A stretch of 64,000 nucleotides of DNA from Combretum micranthum (GCA_024138025.1 JAMXBD010003410.1:1-64000); one strand, 5' to 3'; positions 1-12,803 are shown, counted from the stretch's first letter. The notes: generated by a model from the sequence alone, not told the origin. Numbers and translations: made by a program.

Positions 1-10
1 TCAAGTTGTT

Positions 11-99
11 TTAAGACTAGTCTTTCTAGTCTTAAGACTTGTTCTCATCGAGTCAAAACAATTTTCTTGTTCTTTTGGGACTAGTCTATTCTCAGTTCC
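11..99 (+). other. LTR three-hairpin module
   Basis: Three adjacent inverted repeats. H1 is ttaagactag (11-20) and ctagtcttaa (26-35) with a 5-nt loop. H2 is gacttg (36-41) and cgagtc (49-54), including one G-U pair. H3 is ggga-cta (77-83) against cagttcc (93-99), with one wobble and one mismatch. The same three-stem arrangement recurs in most hairpin-bearing LTRs of the window. A role as folded leader RNA is inferred. Confidence 0.6.
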
Positions 100-1443
100 G
101 GGAAGCTTTGAAGAGCTAAGGCTCCTAATACTTGACAATTATTATTATGTTTTTATTTCTTATGTTCTATATTATATCTTATCTTGTGATATTTTTCGCT
201 TTTATAAACTAAATGATCATATTCATGCATGGCTATTAAGTTGTTGTCCAATAAAATAATTTTTTTTTTTATGAAAGAATAAAATTTGATCAAAGATTTT
301 TCAAAGACTTAAAAAATAATTTCAAATAATTATCTTTTAAATGTTTATGTAATTTCAAACTAGTAATAAAAGAAGTTTCTTCAACATCTAAAGATTTTTC
401 CTTTCCAAATAACAAAAGAAGTCTAGATATTTTCCTAGAAATAAGTTTTGTAGATAACCCCAAAAGACCAAACTTTATTTTCAACTCACTTTGGATAAAC
501 TAAAGAATCCAAATATAGTATATTAGATTTTGATCATTCAAAAATTTATAAGTTACTTCACCCACATAAAGTAAAGTCTAACAAATCCAAATTTTCCAAA
601 ATACTAGAAAAGGTTGTTTTAAGGAAATAAATTAAATAAGTCAACACCTATAGCTTCATGCATAAATTATGAGTTTATTTAAATACATAAGGAATTCCTT
701 TCAAAGATATACATATTTGAGTTTTACTTAAACAAGCTTTAGTAAAGGAAGGGTTTTAAATTTTTGTTTTTCAAGAAAGGAATTTTTCGGATTAGATATG
801 TACCCTTCTAATCCGAGACCCAAATGACCTTTTGTAGTAAAATAACCTTGGAAATGGATAGATCTTTTCAATAGGTAGAAAACGAAATATAATATGCGAA
901 ATTCCGAGTTGAAATGAGCAAGTTATGGCTATTTTAAGGAACTTCCTTCAATTTGATTTTTACCTCGAATTAAAGATAGATTTAGAATCTTCAAAATAGA
1001 AATTCTATGAAAGACTCATTTTGGGCATTTCATTTTGTTTAGGTGAAGAAGGAATCGATATCGCCTTCCCGAAATGTTTTTTGACTAGGAGCGATCATCA
1101 TGGAGTGAATTAATCCCTTACTAGTTATATTTCCTTGATTGTGCTTGTAAGTAGTAGTACTAGAGAGTAAGGAAAAAAGATCAATGAATAAATGTTTGTG
1201 ATTTGGATTCATGATTGAATGATGTGGTTATTGAATAAAAGTTGAGTATATCGAAAGAGGAATTGATGAATAACTTATGTTTTCTTACAATGGTATGATG
1301 AATATTGTTTTGGTCACCTTTAATTTGAACTTGACAATAATTGAATAAACCAATATTAAAAACGATTCATGCATAACAAATTGTGAGTCACATTTATTTT
1401 TCGCTACTATTCTTCGTGTGGGGAAACGAGGAGTCGTAGTGGT

Positions 1444-1526
1444 GGCTAGTAGGAGCCGGAAAGTCTACATAGGCTAATAGGAGCCAGAAAGTCTACAGGG
1501 CAAGTATAAGCCGGTAAGTTTGCAAC
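1444..1526 (+). repeat. LTR minisatellite, ggctagtaggagcc type
   Basis: Three imperfect tandem units of 27-28 bp start near 1444, 1472 and 1500. Each is of the form ggctagtaggagccggaaag followed by tctaca. The site lies between the conserved gtgagtcacatt block and the 'ccccaa..tggaggg' block. Other LTR subfamilies carry a different tandem unit at this same site. Confidence 0.7.
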
Positions 1527-2185
1527 TATTGATGGTCATATGGGCTGGTAACGACCCAACCCCCAACATGGAGGGTGTAAAATCCATGCTACACATGGTT
1601 TTCATTTAATCTTGTGTATTTTTCTTGGTCATATGTTTGATACATTCCCATATGATTGTCTAAAATACTTGTATGTTTTATGGAAATGTTTTAAAGAAGG
1701 GAGTTATCTCACTAAGCTAGTTTTGCTTATACCCCCATAGCTTTTTGTTACAGTTTGATTACTTGTGGTTGGCACCAAGAAGCCCCTTTTGTCAGGTATG
1801 AGCTAAAGCTACTAAGAGTTTTTGGAAGAAGTTTATATGTTTAGTTTTGGAGGTAGACTTCTAAGAAAAATCTCTATAGTAGACTTATGTTATATTCATG
1901 TATGTTTTGAAGTTGATTTAATTGAAGCAAGACTTTAAATATGGGGAAATGCCCCTAAGAAGTTGTAAGAATTTTAACTTAATGATTATTACATGTTTAT
2001 CTTTATAAGTTCTTGCATGCTTTTATTATCTACTTAAACGTAATACCCCTTTGAGTCTCCTACTATCTTGGAAGCACACCTTGCACGTGATATCGAAGCT
2101 CATGCATGACTAAGGTTGTCATTCATTAGCTTTAATATTATGTGCAGCGGACTGCTACTTTTAGGGTACCCACCAGAGCGTGACA

Positions 2186-2760
2186 GCGTCTCTTCGTGTT
2201 CCGTTTCTTGATTCATATCTTCCCCCCCATTCGACTTGTTCATGCATTCCTCCTTCCGGTGATGGTGGTGGAGGTGGTTCATTAGGGTGTGGCCATAAAT
2301 TCCGATAAACTCCATACTAAAAGAAGTAAAACTCTCCATATGTTCGTCCCAAATCAGTGTGATCTGCAAGTTCATCGTGGGCATAGATATATAACAGGCC
2401 TATGGAATTCCAAGTCCGGAAATCGGGAAAGACTGGACGTCCGTCGTTTCGAAAAATGAACGTAGCCTCTTGGAGCATAGGGGTGTGGTTATAGTGGCAC
2501 ATGAGCCATTCCATTCCATAAATAACTTCCATGTCAGTCCAATTGGTGCATCTTATGGCATCATATCTTAACCCATCTATACATGATCCCACATAGAGTC
2601 ACGAAGTCCTCTCCTCCACACGTATACATTTCCCGAGCGGACTTAGGCCGTCTTACTAGGGTAAACTCCTCACATAAGCTCCTTACTTTCAACCAGTAGT
2701 CTACAAGAGTCTCGTCACTCCTCAAGTTTAAACATTGGGCCTTAGCTCTAACTTACTAAG
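2186..2760 (-). pseudogene. Pre-gag domain of a minus-strand gypsy element (broken)
   Basis: Read on the minus strand this encodes a protein segment homologous to the pre-gag frame at 53559-54548. Shared blocks, in order, are CEEFTL followed by REMY/REMF, PMLxEATF, FRNDG/LREDG, PDF-TW, and YAHDxLxDH. The next stretch (about 2190-2345) also matches that region at the DNA level. The frame is shifted at least once, and the distal part is cut off by the LTR ending at 2185. The PBS lies just upstream at 2911-2923, so this is leader-proximal coding sequence, before gag. The function is unknown; I recognise no catalytic motif. It is not the Retrotrans_gag domain, which is a separate downstream frame in the plus-strand element. 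Confidence 0.65.
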
Positions 2761-2910
2761 AGTAAGCTATAAAGAAAGGAAGGTCATTAATTTTCCTTTT
2801 TGAAAATTCTAAGCTTATCCAACTAATCTAGGCCTTTTGTCACTTAATTTCAATCTATCTACCTTTCTTTTCTAGCTTCATTCCTATTTCCTTTATTCCT
2901 TTAAACTTGT

Positions 2911-2923
2911 TGCTCTGATACCA
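2911..2923 (-). other. Primer binding site (tRNA-iMet) of minus-strand element
   Basis: The plus strand reads tgctctgatacca, which on the minus strand is tggtatcagagca, complementary to the 3' end of initiator tRNA-Met. It lies 8 nt from the LTR boundary at 2932, the same spacing as in the plus-strand element. This shows that 2932-6511 is a 5' LTR and that the internal region extends left. Confidence 0.9.
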
Positions 2924-5293
2924 ACTTAAACTACGTCTCGAATGGTACCTTAAATGTGGTACCCGCCTACATATAATATCAAGACTCAAGAATGACTACT
3001 TTAGTCACGCGAAAGTCTTAGTATTACATGTAAGCACGGTAATAGAGACGCTTTTGGGAAGTGTGGTCTAAGCAAGTAATAATGAACATACAAGAATCCA
3101 GAAATAAATAGATCATAATATTAATATTCAAAGATCTATTACATTATTCTTAAGGGCATAACCCTGCTAAAACCCAAAGATCGAAATAGCTAATAGTCTT
3201 TGCAATACTTTAATGCTACATCAAAAGATTTCAAAGAAATTTTAATCTAATTCTTCAAGTAGATTTCCTTTAAAAGCTCCAAAAGAAAACTTACGCGGAT
3301 AAGAGGAGACATCAGGTACAAAAACAGGCGTTCCTAAATGTAAATATCTATAGGAGCGTAAGCTTATGGGCTTAGGAGTAAATCCCAAAAATTCATGCTT
3401 GAAACAAAATATCAACCAAGTTTATTAAGCAAGCAAATGGGATGCAACAAACATATGAGCAAACAAGACATATGATTTTTCGGGAATCATATGTTGAATG
3501 AAATACATCCTTTATTCAGGGTTAGGTATTCCGGCCCATTACGGCCACTACTTCTTAAAAAAAAAAACATTTTTATAGATCTCATCGGCTCCTATACGCC
3601 ATAAAAAACATGTAGTTATTATCGGCTCCTACTAGCTACCAATTTATGTAGTTTTTACTGGCTCTTACTCGCCACATGCATGATATAGCGGTTATACCTA
3701 CCACCACTATCATACACTTATCCCACCAATTGTATAATAGCGAATGCAATGTGACTCAACATGTGAAGTGTATGTGTCAACTTTTGTTTAAAGCCTAGCT
3801 GTCATATTTTTTTTTCTTACAGGCGATCATCCAATTTCAGACACTTCAACATGCTAATAAACATACAATTTATTACAAGCATTTCATGCTTTGATATACT
3901 TAATATTCTTTCGACATATTATCATACAACTTCCATTTTATCTTTCCTTGAATCTAGTGCAACTAAATTTACAAGCATAAACATTAGTATGAAAAATGAA
4001 GGGGAGTAGACTTACTCGACCATGATGACACTTCTTTTTTATGGATGAGTCAATCGTATTCCACTAATCGAAATAATCCTTTAGGTACGAACACTCCTCC
4101 TCAGGATCACCTAATCAAGAAGAATACCCATAATGAGTATTCCTTGTTGATTCTATGGTACTTATAAAAAACTATGTCATAAGATCGTTAAAATTCGTAT
4201 AGAGGGTAATTCCAATTTAAAATGGCCATAACTTGGTTATTTTAACTCAGAATTGCGCATATAATATACCGTTTTCTACCTATTTGAAAAGACCTATCCA
4301 ATTGTAAAACTACTTTTATCAAAATTAGTGATTTGAGCTCCAAAACAGTGGTGATCAGATTCACTACGAATTTTGCAAAACTTATTTTTTCTTCTTTTTA
4401 CAAGAATTTGTATTAAAGATATAGATATTATAATGGTTTGAAAGATCTTTGAAATGTGTATATATGTATATATTCATTGACTCATGTTAAATGCATGAAA
4501 TTAATGAATTTGTCTCAATCATGAATTTCTGGTAAAAGTAAAGTCTTCTAAAAATTCTAGTTCTAAAAATTCTAGAAAAGTAAAACTTTTGAAAATTTCT
4601 TCTTAGTTTGCTAGAGAATTTATCAAGTTATTTTAAATGAGTATTTTCTTTTCCTTAATTCCATTTCCTTTAGTCTTTTTAAATTTCAAAAGATTGATTT
4701 TCATTTTTCTAAATTCCTTATAGCTTAGTTTCTAACACTTTTTGAAAGTAGTAATAATTCTATATTTTCTTACATTTAAATAAATGATTTCTTGAGTTGT
4801 TTATTCATCTTATTCCTTAAGATCATTCTATTTTTATGAAAGGAAATTTCTTGGTGTTTGCTAAACTAGACTATTCCTTTATATTCCAAAGGATTGGTAG
4901 AAAATGAAGTTTAATAAAATTTTGTTTAAACAAAAATTCTTTTCCATTTTATGACTTTGTAAAGTGTATGTATGTATTATAAAAATTTTCTATGTTCTTT
5001 GGTTATTAAAATTTATGATGAATTCCTCTATTTTTCTAGAAAAGATTTGTTATTCCTAAGCTTTTATGAAAAATCATTTCCTTCATGACAACATTTATTT
5101 TTGGAGAAGAACTTCTATTTTAAGAAAACTTTTCCTTCTTTATCTTGTTGAGACAAAATCAATATGTTCATGCATGATCATGAAGATGAAATCATAAAAT
5201 TATGAAAACATAAGAAAGATATAATAAGTAATAAGATAAGCAAGTAAAGAAATATATCAAGTATTGGAAACCTTAGCTTCGTCAAGGTATCCT

Positions 5294-5391
5294 GGGACTA
5301 AGAATGGACTAATCCTAAAAGAAATAAGAAGAAGAAAGCAAATATTGTTTTGACTTGATGAGAACAAGTCTAAGACTAAAGACTAGTCTTA
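5294..5391 (-). other. LTR three-hairpin module
   Basis: Minus-strand copy. H1 arms are taagacta (5371-5378) and tagtctta (5384-5391). H2 is gacttg (5352-5357) with caagtc (5365-5370), a perfect pairing around a 7-nt loop. H3 is ggacta (5295-5300) with taatcc (5310-5315), with one wobble in the transcript. Confidence 0.6.
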
Positions 5392-5644
5392 AAGTAACAT
5401 GAAATAAATAAATAAATTGCATAACTTGGAAGTAAATAAATAACAATGAGCTTATATGCTCTAAAGATTATATATAAGTACATAATTATATCTAGTTATA
5501 TATATATAAGATGTTAAAATAAAATCAATAATAATATGGGCAAAATAACAACATAAAATTATATAAATACATATTCATGAACAAGAATAATACATGAACA
5601 TAGTGTAGCTTCCATAACAATAAGTTTTGGAAACTCACACCATG

Positions 5645-5664
5645 GTCATGTAAATTTACATGAC
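5645..5664. promoter_or_regulatory. 20-bp palindrome in LTR leader
   Basis: gtcatgtaa, 2-nt spacer, ttacatgac: perfect 9-bp arms. The same site recurs perfectly in LTR copies at 12804, 30445, 34441 and about 47323, about 150-230 bp downstream of the TATA box, although the central two bases differ (at, ct, ag). Confidence 0.6.
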
Positions 5665-5808
5665 ATGGTAAGAGAAATTTAAAGAGAATTCTTACCCAAA
5701 GTAAGAATGGTGGTTGTGCTTGTAGTATGAGAGGGTTTTGAGAGGAGATTTGAGAGGATAGTGAGTTTATGCATTGTCAATGTGTGAATGGAGTGAAAGA
5801 GGAGGGGG

Positions 5809-5816
5809 TATTTATA
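5809..5816 (-). promoter_or_regulatory. LTR TATA box
   Basis: Plus strand tatttata, which is TATAAATA on the minus strand, in the conserved context cctataaatacc. Similar boxes at the equivalent place in other LTRs mark the U3 promoter. Transcription start is expected about 30 bp downstream. Confidence 0.7.
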
Positions 5817-6558
5817 GGAAAATGAGGAGTGAATTTTGAGTGATTTCATTAAAGAAAAATTGAAAATAATGGGGCATGGCCATGCTTGGTGGAGAGGAAG
5901 AGAGATTTTTTTTTTTTTTTTTTGTAATTTTGTATATTAAAAGTAGTAACATGTAAAGTAGATATGATATAAAGTTATGGGAAAGGTAAAAAGTAAAAAT
6001 AATAGGTGTATAGTATTGTAAGAGTAGATGGTAGAAAAAGTAGAAATAAAAGAATAGTGTAGAATAGTAATGAATAGTATAATGTAAAGTAAATGTGACT
6101 AGTAAAATACCGGTAGTAAGAAAATACGCGTATAAAAGCGATATCTGTTATTTTTAGTTATCGAAAAATTATGCAACTGATATTTTTGAAATCCTTGTAT
6201 TAAATCGGTCCTAACGGTGTTATCGAAATATTTTTGTTATTCCGGGCTTCGAGACACGCTTTTCGAGAACTGATCCCATTTTAGTCCGAAGGACGCTCGA
6301 AATTCGCAAATCTTATATTTTTATGTTTCCTCAAGATATTACGAACTATTATCACTAATCAACCCAACTTCATTTTCTAGGGCTAAAGAATATGGGAATA
6401 CCATATACAAATTCTTAGGTTTATACTGGACTTTTGTTAACTTTTAGGGTTCCGGTTGACTTTTAATTCTAAGATCAAACTTAAAGTTAACCGAAATTTT
6501 AAGGGTTCACAAGGATTTTGGTGTTTAACTTCTAGGATTATTTATTAAGAATTGTGAA

Positions 6559-9500
6559 TGTAAACCCTGAGAATCCTAAGGAAATAGGATAGTAACAATT
6601 AAGATAGATATTGGAGTTCGTTTACCCGGTTAGGCCTTAGTTAGAAATTCTAGAGTATTATAAACCTATTTATGATTTAAAAACCCTAGATCGGGAAATT
6701 TTAGATATTAAAAGAACTCTAGCTAAATTTTGTAATCTGAGTCTAGAATCTAGAAAATAAGTGTAAATAAAATTTTATTTCAAGAACATTAGAAAGCCAA
6801 TGACTTGTAGTATATATAGAATGAAAATGATCCATCAAAGATAAACCGTTAGGGTTATAAATATGTACTAAAAAGCTACAAACAAGCCTATAATTAATAA
6901 TCTAGACTTCAAATAAAAAATTTTGACCACACCATAATATTAGTTAGAAAATTTAGAGTTCATAGATACCAATTTTATATTTTGACCTTTTAGGCCCCGA
7001 AACCCTAATCACGTAAGACCAAACTTTAAAAATACTAAATCGCGTAAATTTTAAACTTAAAATTTGAAGTCAATCATATTGTAGAAACATTTTGGGACCT
7101 AAATTAAATTTTTAAAAATAAAAATTTTACAAAACTAATATTAATATATGTGTAGGGGATAGTTTTTGACGTAATTAGTTAGATATTTTAATTTTTACTA
7201 TTTTTACTCAATTGTAGGTGAAAGTTACGGTGATTTTGGATTCCAAGTTGCTGTTTTAAAAAAATTACAGCTCCCACCTGCATAAGTCAAGTTAGTTGGA
7301 ATAAAAGGCTTGAAACTTAGACAAATAGACCAATTAAATTGCTCCAACAATGCCCTAATCATTACACTTAATAAGACCCTTACAAATCAGCAAAAGAAGC
7401 TTGGAAACAACCCCCCACACCAACTCACGTGGCAGCCCCTTACAAGCCACAATTAGACAAAAAATTTAATTAATTAATTAAACACTTACTCTACAAGTTA
7501 CATATATCTATAAATATGAGATTAAGACAATTTGGGAAGTCAAAACTCCAACTACCAGCCACTTCCCCCCTTCTCCACGTGAACAGCTGCAGCACACACA
7601 CACACTCACTTACAAATTCAAATTTCCCTCTTTGCAACCTCTAGCCTTCACTTAACCTTCCAACAAATTAAATAACACATAACCTAAGCTTCAACTACCA
7701 TTATAGAAGCCACCAATCATTCTACCATTAAGAAGGCAAGGGTAAGAATTTATAAGTTAGTTATTTATTTCATAAAATATAGTAGACTTACTAAATTGCT
7801 AAAATATGTAGGTCTTAATCAAAATAGAAAGGAGGAATTGCCATCTACACTCCTAAGCCCACAAGGTAAGTCCTACACCTTTAAATTATTTCCTCATTCT
7901 AAATTAAGAAAATGAATGTCATACATTGCCATAGATACATTTTTAGAAGCCTCCATAGAGTTATGTTGATGGTAGAATAAATGGAAATGATGTAGGATAA
8001 ATATTTTGAATGAATTAGAATAAGGAGGAGCCTTGAAAAAATTGTCTAAACATTAGAAAACCCTAGAATTTCACATTGAAGTTACTACAAGACTTTTTGT
8101 CTTGAAACCCTAGCTCATAATCTTGTAAATTAGTAAACACATTATAATTGTCATCTAAACAATTTGAACTAGCCAATGCCTTACCCATTAGAAGTCTTGA
8201 ACTTAAAACTCATAATGGGAAATTGCTAAAGTGTAGATAAGGGAAATTTAATGGAGTAGAAATATCTTAAGAAATATACTATAAACCAATACATAGACAA
8301 TTAATTTGATGAACTTAAAAATAATGTAAGATGGTCATTAGTAATCTAGATGGAAACCCCTTAATTCTAATTGAGAACTCACTTTACATAAGGTTGAAAG
8401 ACAAAGTATATAATAGAAGAAAATATTGATATCACTAAGCACATTGATAGGTAAAATAAATTAGAATTCAAATAAGATTCTTTGCCATTAGTAAAGTCTA
8501 AGAAGACTAAGAAATAAAAATAAAATCTTGAGAAAGTCTTACACTAATATAGAAAACATTGCAAACAAATAAAATTAGTAACTAGCATACTATAGGTAAA
8601 ATAAGCTTTTTAACACTTTTATACATAAAAATATAAGCTAACATAAGTAATATAAGTATACTTAAAGATTTGTACTAAAAACATGAATTTAGAACTAATT
8701 AGATCACTTTTAGTAGAGAAAGTGTATTCATACGAATTTTTAAAAATATAGGATATTTCGTAAGTCTTTTAACAATTAAATATAAACTACCTTTAGTTTG
8801 ATAAAAATGACTTTACTTAGGGAAAAACTAATATAGGACACTTAGACACTCATTAAAATTATTTACAAAGTCAATTATCTAATTTATGGAACTTCATTCA
8901 TCTAATAGGTGAATTGAATCAAATTTAGCTTCCGGAAGATTACTACGATTGAAGACATGAGCAGGTGAGTAACTCTGATCTATTACATTATTTGTGTTTG
9001 TAACAGTAGTAGCACCTAAAGTTATATATGAAAATGATTGTATGAAGCATGTGGGGTTGGGAATTGTTCTTGCTTGAGTGATGGATGAATTGAGTGCTAA
9101 ATTGTGATTATTAAAAGTGATAATAAGAATTGTGTGAAAAATTGTTGAAGCATGTTGAGTATTGTCTGTAAATTGTTTGGTCATTTTATAATCAATTCAT
9201 AACAGATAGGCTTATAACTTAAAGGATCATACATTGCATAACTTGCACAAATATTGCATAAAGGTGCGACAGCTTGCTACATGTTAGTATTTCGGATCTG
9301 GTTAATGTTTGGTTTTTCTAGATGTAAATTTCCTAGTTCTTCCAAAATTATCCCTGTTCTGTTCGATTTTACGGGAACTACTTGGCAAAAGAAGGAACGC
9401 CGCCCGTGGTATCGGCTTGAAATAACTAATACTTAATGGAGTCTCTTTGTTCCTAAAGGAAATTGAGTGAAGAAACTATAATTATAAAGAAAAGAATAAA

Positions 9501-10121
9501 GTGAGAATTATTATTCCTATGGTTCTCTGTTTCTCCTAAGCAAGTGGGTTATAAGGATATGATCCTTGACTAGGTTCCTTCAACCCCAATGTAAGGGCGC
9601 AAATCTACATCCTGTTTGGATTCCGGTTGTCCAAACTTGTAATTGTATATATGCTTGAATGTTGCATTATACTTGTTTGATAAATTACTTGTTTGCTATG
9701 CTTGATGTGTAATATGTGATGGTTATTCACTGAGCTGTAGAAATGCTCATGCTCCAACAGATTTTTCAGGGTCATTCTCAAACCATGGCTAGTACCATCT
9801 CGAAGGTTAGAATGGGTAAGGAAGTCACGTTAACAAGTTATGGAAGTAATTAACAAAGATTTAATCTCTTGTATTAGTAAACTTACATCTATTTTACGTT
9901 CCTAGTTGTAAGTTGATAAAACAGTTTGTAATAAGTTTATACAGACTTTATATGGAAGTTATTTTATCTGTTTTGTATATTTTATGTATGTACATCATTT
10001 CTTATCAAGCAACTAAAAAGATCCTGTTTTTATGTCACATCCTTTAGAGTAACTAGTTGTATTGTATAGAAACCAATACTACATACAATACATACAACTA
10101 GGTACCCTTTGGGGCGTGACA
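6559..10121 (+). mobile_element. Solo LTR (3563 bp), TSD gtgaa
   Basis: Begins tgtaaaccctgag at 6559 and ends ggggcgtgaca at 10121. The direct repeat gtgaa flanks it at 6554-6558 and 10122-10126, which proves insertion as a unit. There is no internal region, so it is a solo LTR. A TATA box lies at 7509-7516, followed by a cacgtg and gcagcacaca stretch that is also found in the 4.9-kb LTR at 23480. It lacks the hairpin module and belongs to a different subfamily from the LTR at 11874. A near-terminal inverted repeat (about 10052-10100, ctagttgtattgtat against its complement) could form a stem. Confidence 0.9.
7509..7516 (+). promoter_or_regulatory. LTR TATA box
   Basis: tataaata in the solo LTR at 6559, about 950 bp from its 5' end. 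By position it is the likely U3 promoter. Confidence 0.55.
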
Positions 10122-10126
10122 GTGAA

Positions 10127-11873
10127 AAATTCAAGGGTTTACACTAAGTGTTGACAATAGTTTAGATTTAGTATATAGATTAATTGATATTATTACTTGG
10201 TCATGTACAAACATAATCACCCAACCCATGAAACCTTAAAGGGTCTAACCCTATGGGATTTAGAGTCGGATTTGAAAATTTTCTTTATGACCCTATAGGC
10301 TTTAAGATTGGGAAATATATAATAATTATAACCCAATGGGAAACTCAACCAGCTAAAATATAATAATTTTTTAAATAAAAATCATATAAAAATTCAATTC
10401 AAATCTAAAAGAAAACCCTAGAAAATTAGAAAAATTTGCCACTTTTTTCCAACTCATATTAATTGTGAATATAATCTTTAAAACTTAACTCATAATTCTA
10501 TATTTATCTATGAACTAATATTCATATGTATAATACATCATATTTTTTTTGGTTATGTTATAAGTAAAAGTTGAATTTTCACAAATAATATGTTAATTTT
10601 TTGTTTAAAAAGCAAGGGAGATCTATTTTTTATATTATTTGGAGATATTGTCTATTGTTTTAATAACTTGGCTTAGGTTTCATTATTTATTTTTAAGGTT
10701 ATACCAATTTTTTGTTTTGATAATATGCATAAGTTATTTTTAATTGGTTCAAACGGGGCAAGTGAATCCGATACCTTATAGGGTTAGGGAATAGCAATAA
10801 AAACTCGATAGGATTTAGGGTCAAGTTTGGGTCTTATATGACCCATCACAAATCTATCACGACTACATCCCTAATAACAAATCATTACTACACATATATT
10901 CTTATCTTATTCAATAACATCTCTTTAATAATTGATTTTTTTATATAATATTAATATTTTTTTATTAAGTGTAGTCTAACTTTTTATAATGAGTTACAAT
11001 TAAGAATACTATATCTTCTAATATTTATATATATTATCATTCTTTGTGCAATCTCTACTATTAGCAAATAATATACATATATATATATATATATCTTACA
11101 CTTTAAGTATATGGAAATTTGTAGAAAAAAAATTGTTTGATTTATCGATCCATTGAAAAATTATGTACATAAATGTCAATTACGTAAAAATAATTACCGA
11201 GATGTATAAGATGCAATTTTGCCTATGCTATGAATGTCGTGTGTTTTACATGCAAATTTTTATGATTTTTGCAAAAATAGTATAACATTAGAGTAAATCA
11301 CATATTAAAGATGTGATTCTACTTTTTATTTATAGTAAATCGCATGTTTTACGTGCCATTTTGCAATGTACTAAACTTTTAAAATCGCATGTTATACATG
11401 CGATTTATTTGTTAAATCAAAAATCTCATATCTTAAATGCAATTTTTTGTTTCTATTTTGGAAATTAAGACTATATGATTTGTATTTAATTAATTTTCTT
11501 TTATAGGGTCAGTAAACATGTGTTACACCCAAAATGTGTAAGGGAGATATAAGTGATTAATGGGATATATAGAAGTCGAAGGATAGAATGTAGCTAGACT
11601 TGAATAATGAATTTGAAAAGTAACAAGATGAAACAAAACATAGCTAGGCTTTAACCATGTAACATGAAAGTGATGAGATCGAAATGCTACTAAGTTCCAA
11701 TCATAAAAGTGACAATTGAATGCAATTTTATAAGTAATCCTAAAGGTTAATTGATTGATTTGTCTAAACTCTGAGAGTTGTGCTCTATTGTTGGTATTTT
11801 AGTTCATGTGCCAGTTTGTAATCTTTGGCCTATCTTATGTTCCTTTTTTTTTTCGGCTTCCAACGTCTATCTT
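10127..11873. other. Old unresolved repeat DNA between solo LTRs
   Basis: No coding sequence is visible. The first 17 bases end gggtttaca (10135-10143), resembling a minus-strand LTR terminus that continues from 6512-6558. At 10205-10290 and 10745-10860 there are two related stretches rich in 'gggtctaaccctat' and 'ggatttagggtc' motifs, similar in style to the subterminal regions of hAT-type MITEs, but no clear terminal inverted repeats can be paired. An (AT)n run lies at 11077-11094. A 10-bp inverted repeat lies at 11382-11406. Confidence 0.4.
11382..11406. repeat. 10-bp perfect inverted repeat
   Basis: aaatcgcatg (11382-11391), 5-nt loop, catgcgattt (11397-11406). Partial copies of the aaatcgcatg and catgt arms recur through 11285-11450, as in a decayed hairpin-rich MITE. 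There is no TSD. Confidence 0.5.
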
Positions 11874-12268
11874 TGTAAACCCTCAAATTTTTGGAATAGG
11901 TTTGGTCTAAAACCCTAAACCAAAAGTCAACCGGAACTCTAAAGGTCAACAAAACCCTAGTTAGACGTAATAGCTTAAGTCTGACAATCCTGAATAAGAA
12001 CCTCGGTGAGAATAAGTAGAAGTTTAGAATGTAGAATGGTGTGTAATTATCTAAGGTAGCATAAAAAGATCAGATTAGTAAAACCACAACTCGTTTCGAA
12101 CCCGATTAGACATGGTTCATGAAAAACGTGTCCCCGAGCCCAGAATAGTAAAAATATTTTGAATATACCGTTAGACTCGTAAAAATACAAGGTTTTCAAA
12201 AATATCAATTTTATAATTTTTCGGGAAGTAAAAATATCAGATATAGCAATTGTACGCGTATTTCTTAC

Positions 12269-12276
12269 TACCGGTA
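12269..12276 (+). promoter_or_regulatory. Conserved TACCGGTA box upstream of LTR TATA
   Basis: The self-complementary taccggta lies just after acgcgtatttcttac, about 310 bp before the TATA box. The acgcgta..accggta block recurs in most LTRs here, including diverged ones (about 6108, 24246, 34977, 41867, 49851, 58938), while sequence around it differs. A role as an enhancer or TF site is inferred. Confidence 0.45.
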
Positions 12277-12582
12277 CTTATTTAGTCATATCTACTTTAC
12301 ATTACACTATTCATTACTATTCTACACTATTCTTTTATCTCTACTTTTTCTTACACCTACTCTTACACACACCATAACCTATAACCTTTACTTTTTACCT
12401 TTCCCATAACTTTATTTCACATCTACTTTATTTATTACTTTATTTAATCCACAAAATACAAAAAAATAAAAACACTCTTCCTCTCTCCTCTCTATGGCCA
12501 GCGCCACCCCCTCCCCTCTCTTCCTCAATTTTTTTTTATTTTTCTTTTATTTTAATCACACAAAAATCACTCAACATTTTCC

Positions 12583-12590
12583 TATAAATA
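12583..12590 (+). promoter_or_regulatory. LTR TATA box
   Basis: tataaata within cctataaataccccc, about 710 bp from the LTR start. The same context occurs at 47093, 50156 and 59256, and in reverse at 30668, 34671 and 62287. Confidence 0.7.
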
Positions 12591-12803
12591 CCCCCTCCTC
12601 TTTCACTTCTTTCACACAATCACTACCCACAAATTTCTTACTAAAACTCTCTCAAATTCTCCTCTCAAAACTCTCTCCAAATATCCCCAAAACTCTCTCA
12701 AAATAATTCGAAAACAACTTCTACCTACAACAAAAACCAAAACCACATAATACTACCAAAGTCTTCTTTAGGTAACCATTTCCTATCGTTTTCTTCTTCT
12801 TGT

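Larger units (their letters stand above)
1..2185 (+). mobile_element. Gypsy-type LTR, 3' part (left end outside window)
   Basis: This is the last 2.2 kb of a plus-strand LTR. It ends with the family terminus, a gggtaccc block followed by gagcgtgaca, ending at 2185. No primer binding site follows; the next bases belong to the leader of a minus-strand element. It is therefore probably a solo LTR inserted there, with right TSD gcgtc (2186-2190), but the left TSD is outside the window. It carries the three-hairpin module at 11-99 and a 27-28 bp minisatellite at 1444-1526. Short open frames inside it look like chance. Confidence 0.85.
2932..6511 (-). mobile_element. 5' LTR of minus-strand gypsy element
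   Basis: About 3.58 kb, minus strand. The PBS-side end (tacgtctcg..ggtacc) has lost two bases relative to tgtcacgcccc. The far end is gggttcaca at 6511. It contains the conserved LTR blocks: TATA box at 5809-5816, palindrome at 5645-5664, hairpin module at 5294-5391, and an aggagcc-type minisatellite near 3585-3680. A second gggtttaca at 10135-10143, beyond the solo LTR at 6559, is a possible alternative end. Alignment with other copies favours 6511. The second LTR of this element is outside the window. Confidence 0.85.

Noticed and set aside
6512..10143. Alternative right end of the first 5' LTR at 10143 (gggtttaca)
   Set aside because: Alignment of the last 75 bp with the LTR end at 42212 fits a boundary at 6511 better. 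The second terminus is kept only as a possibility, perhaps from another older LTR.
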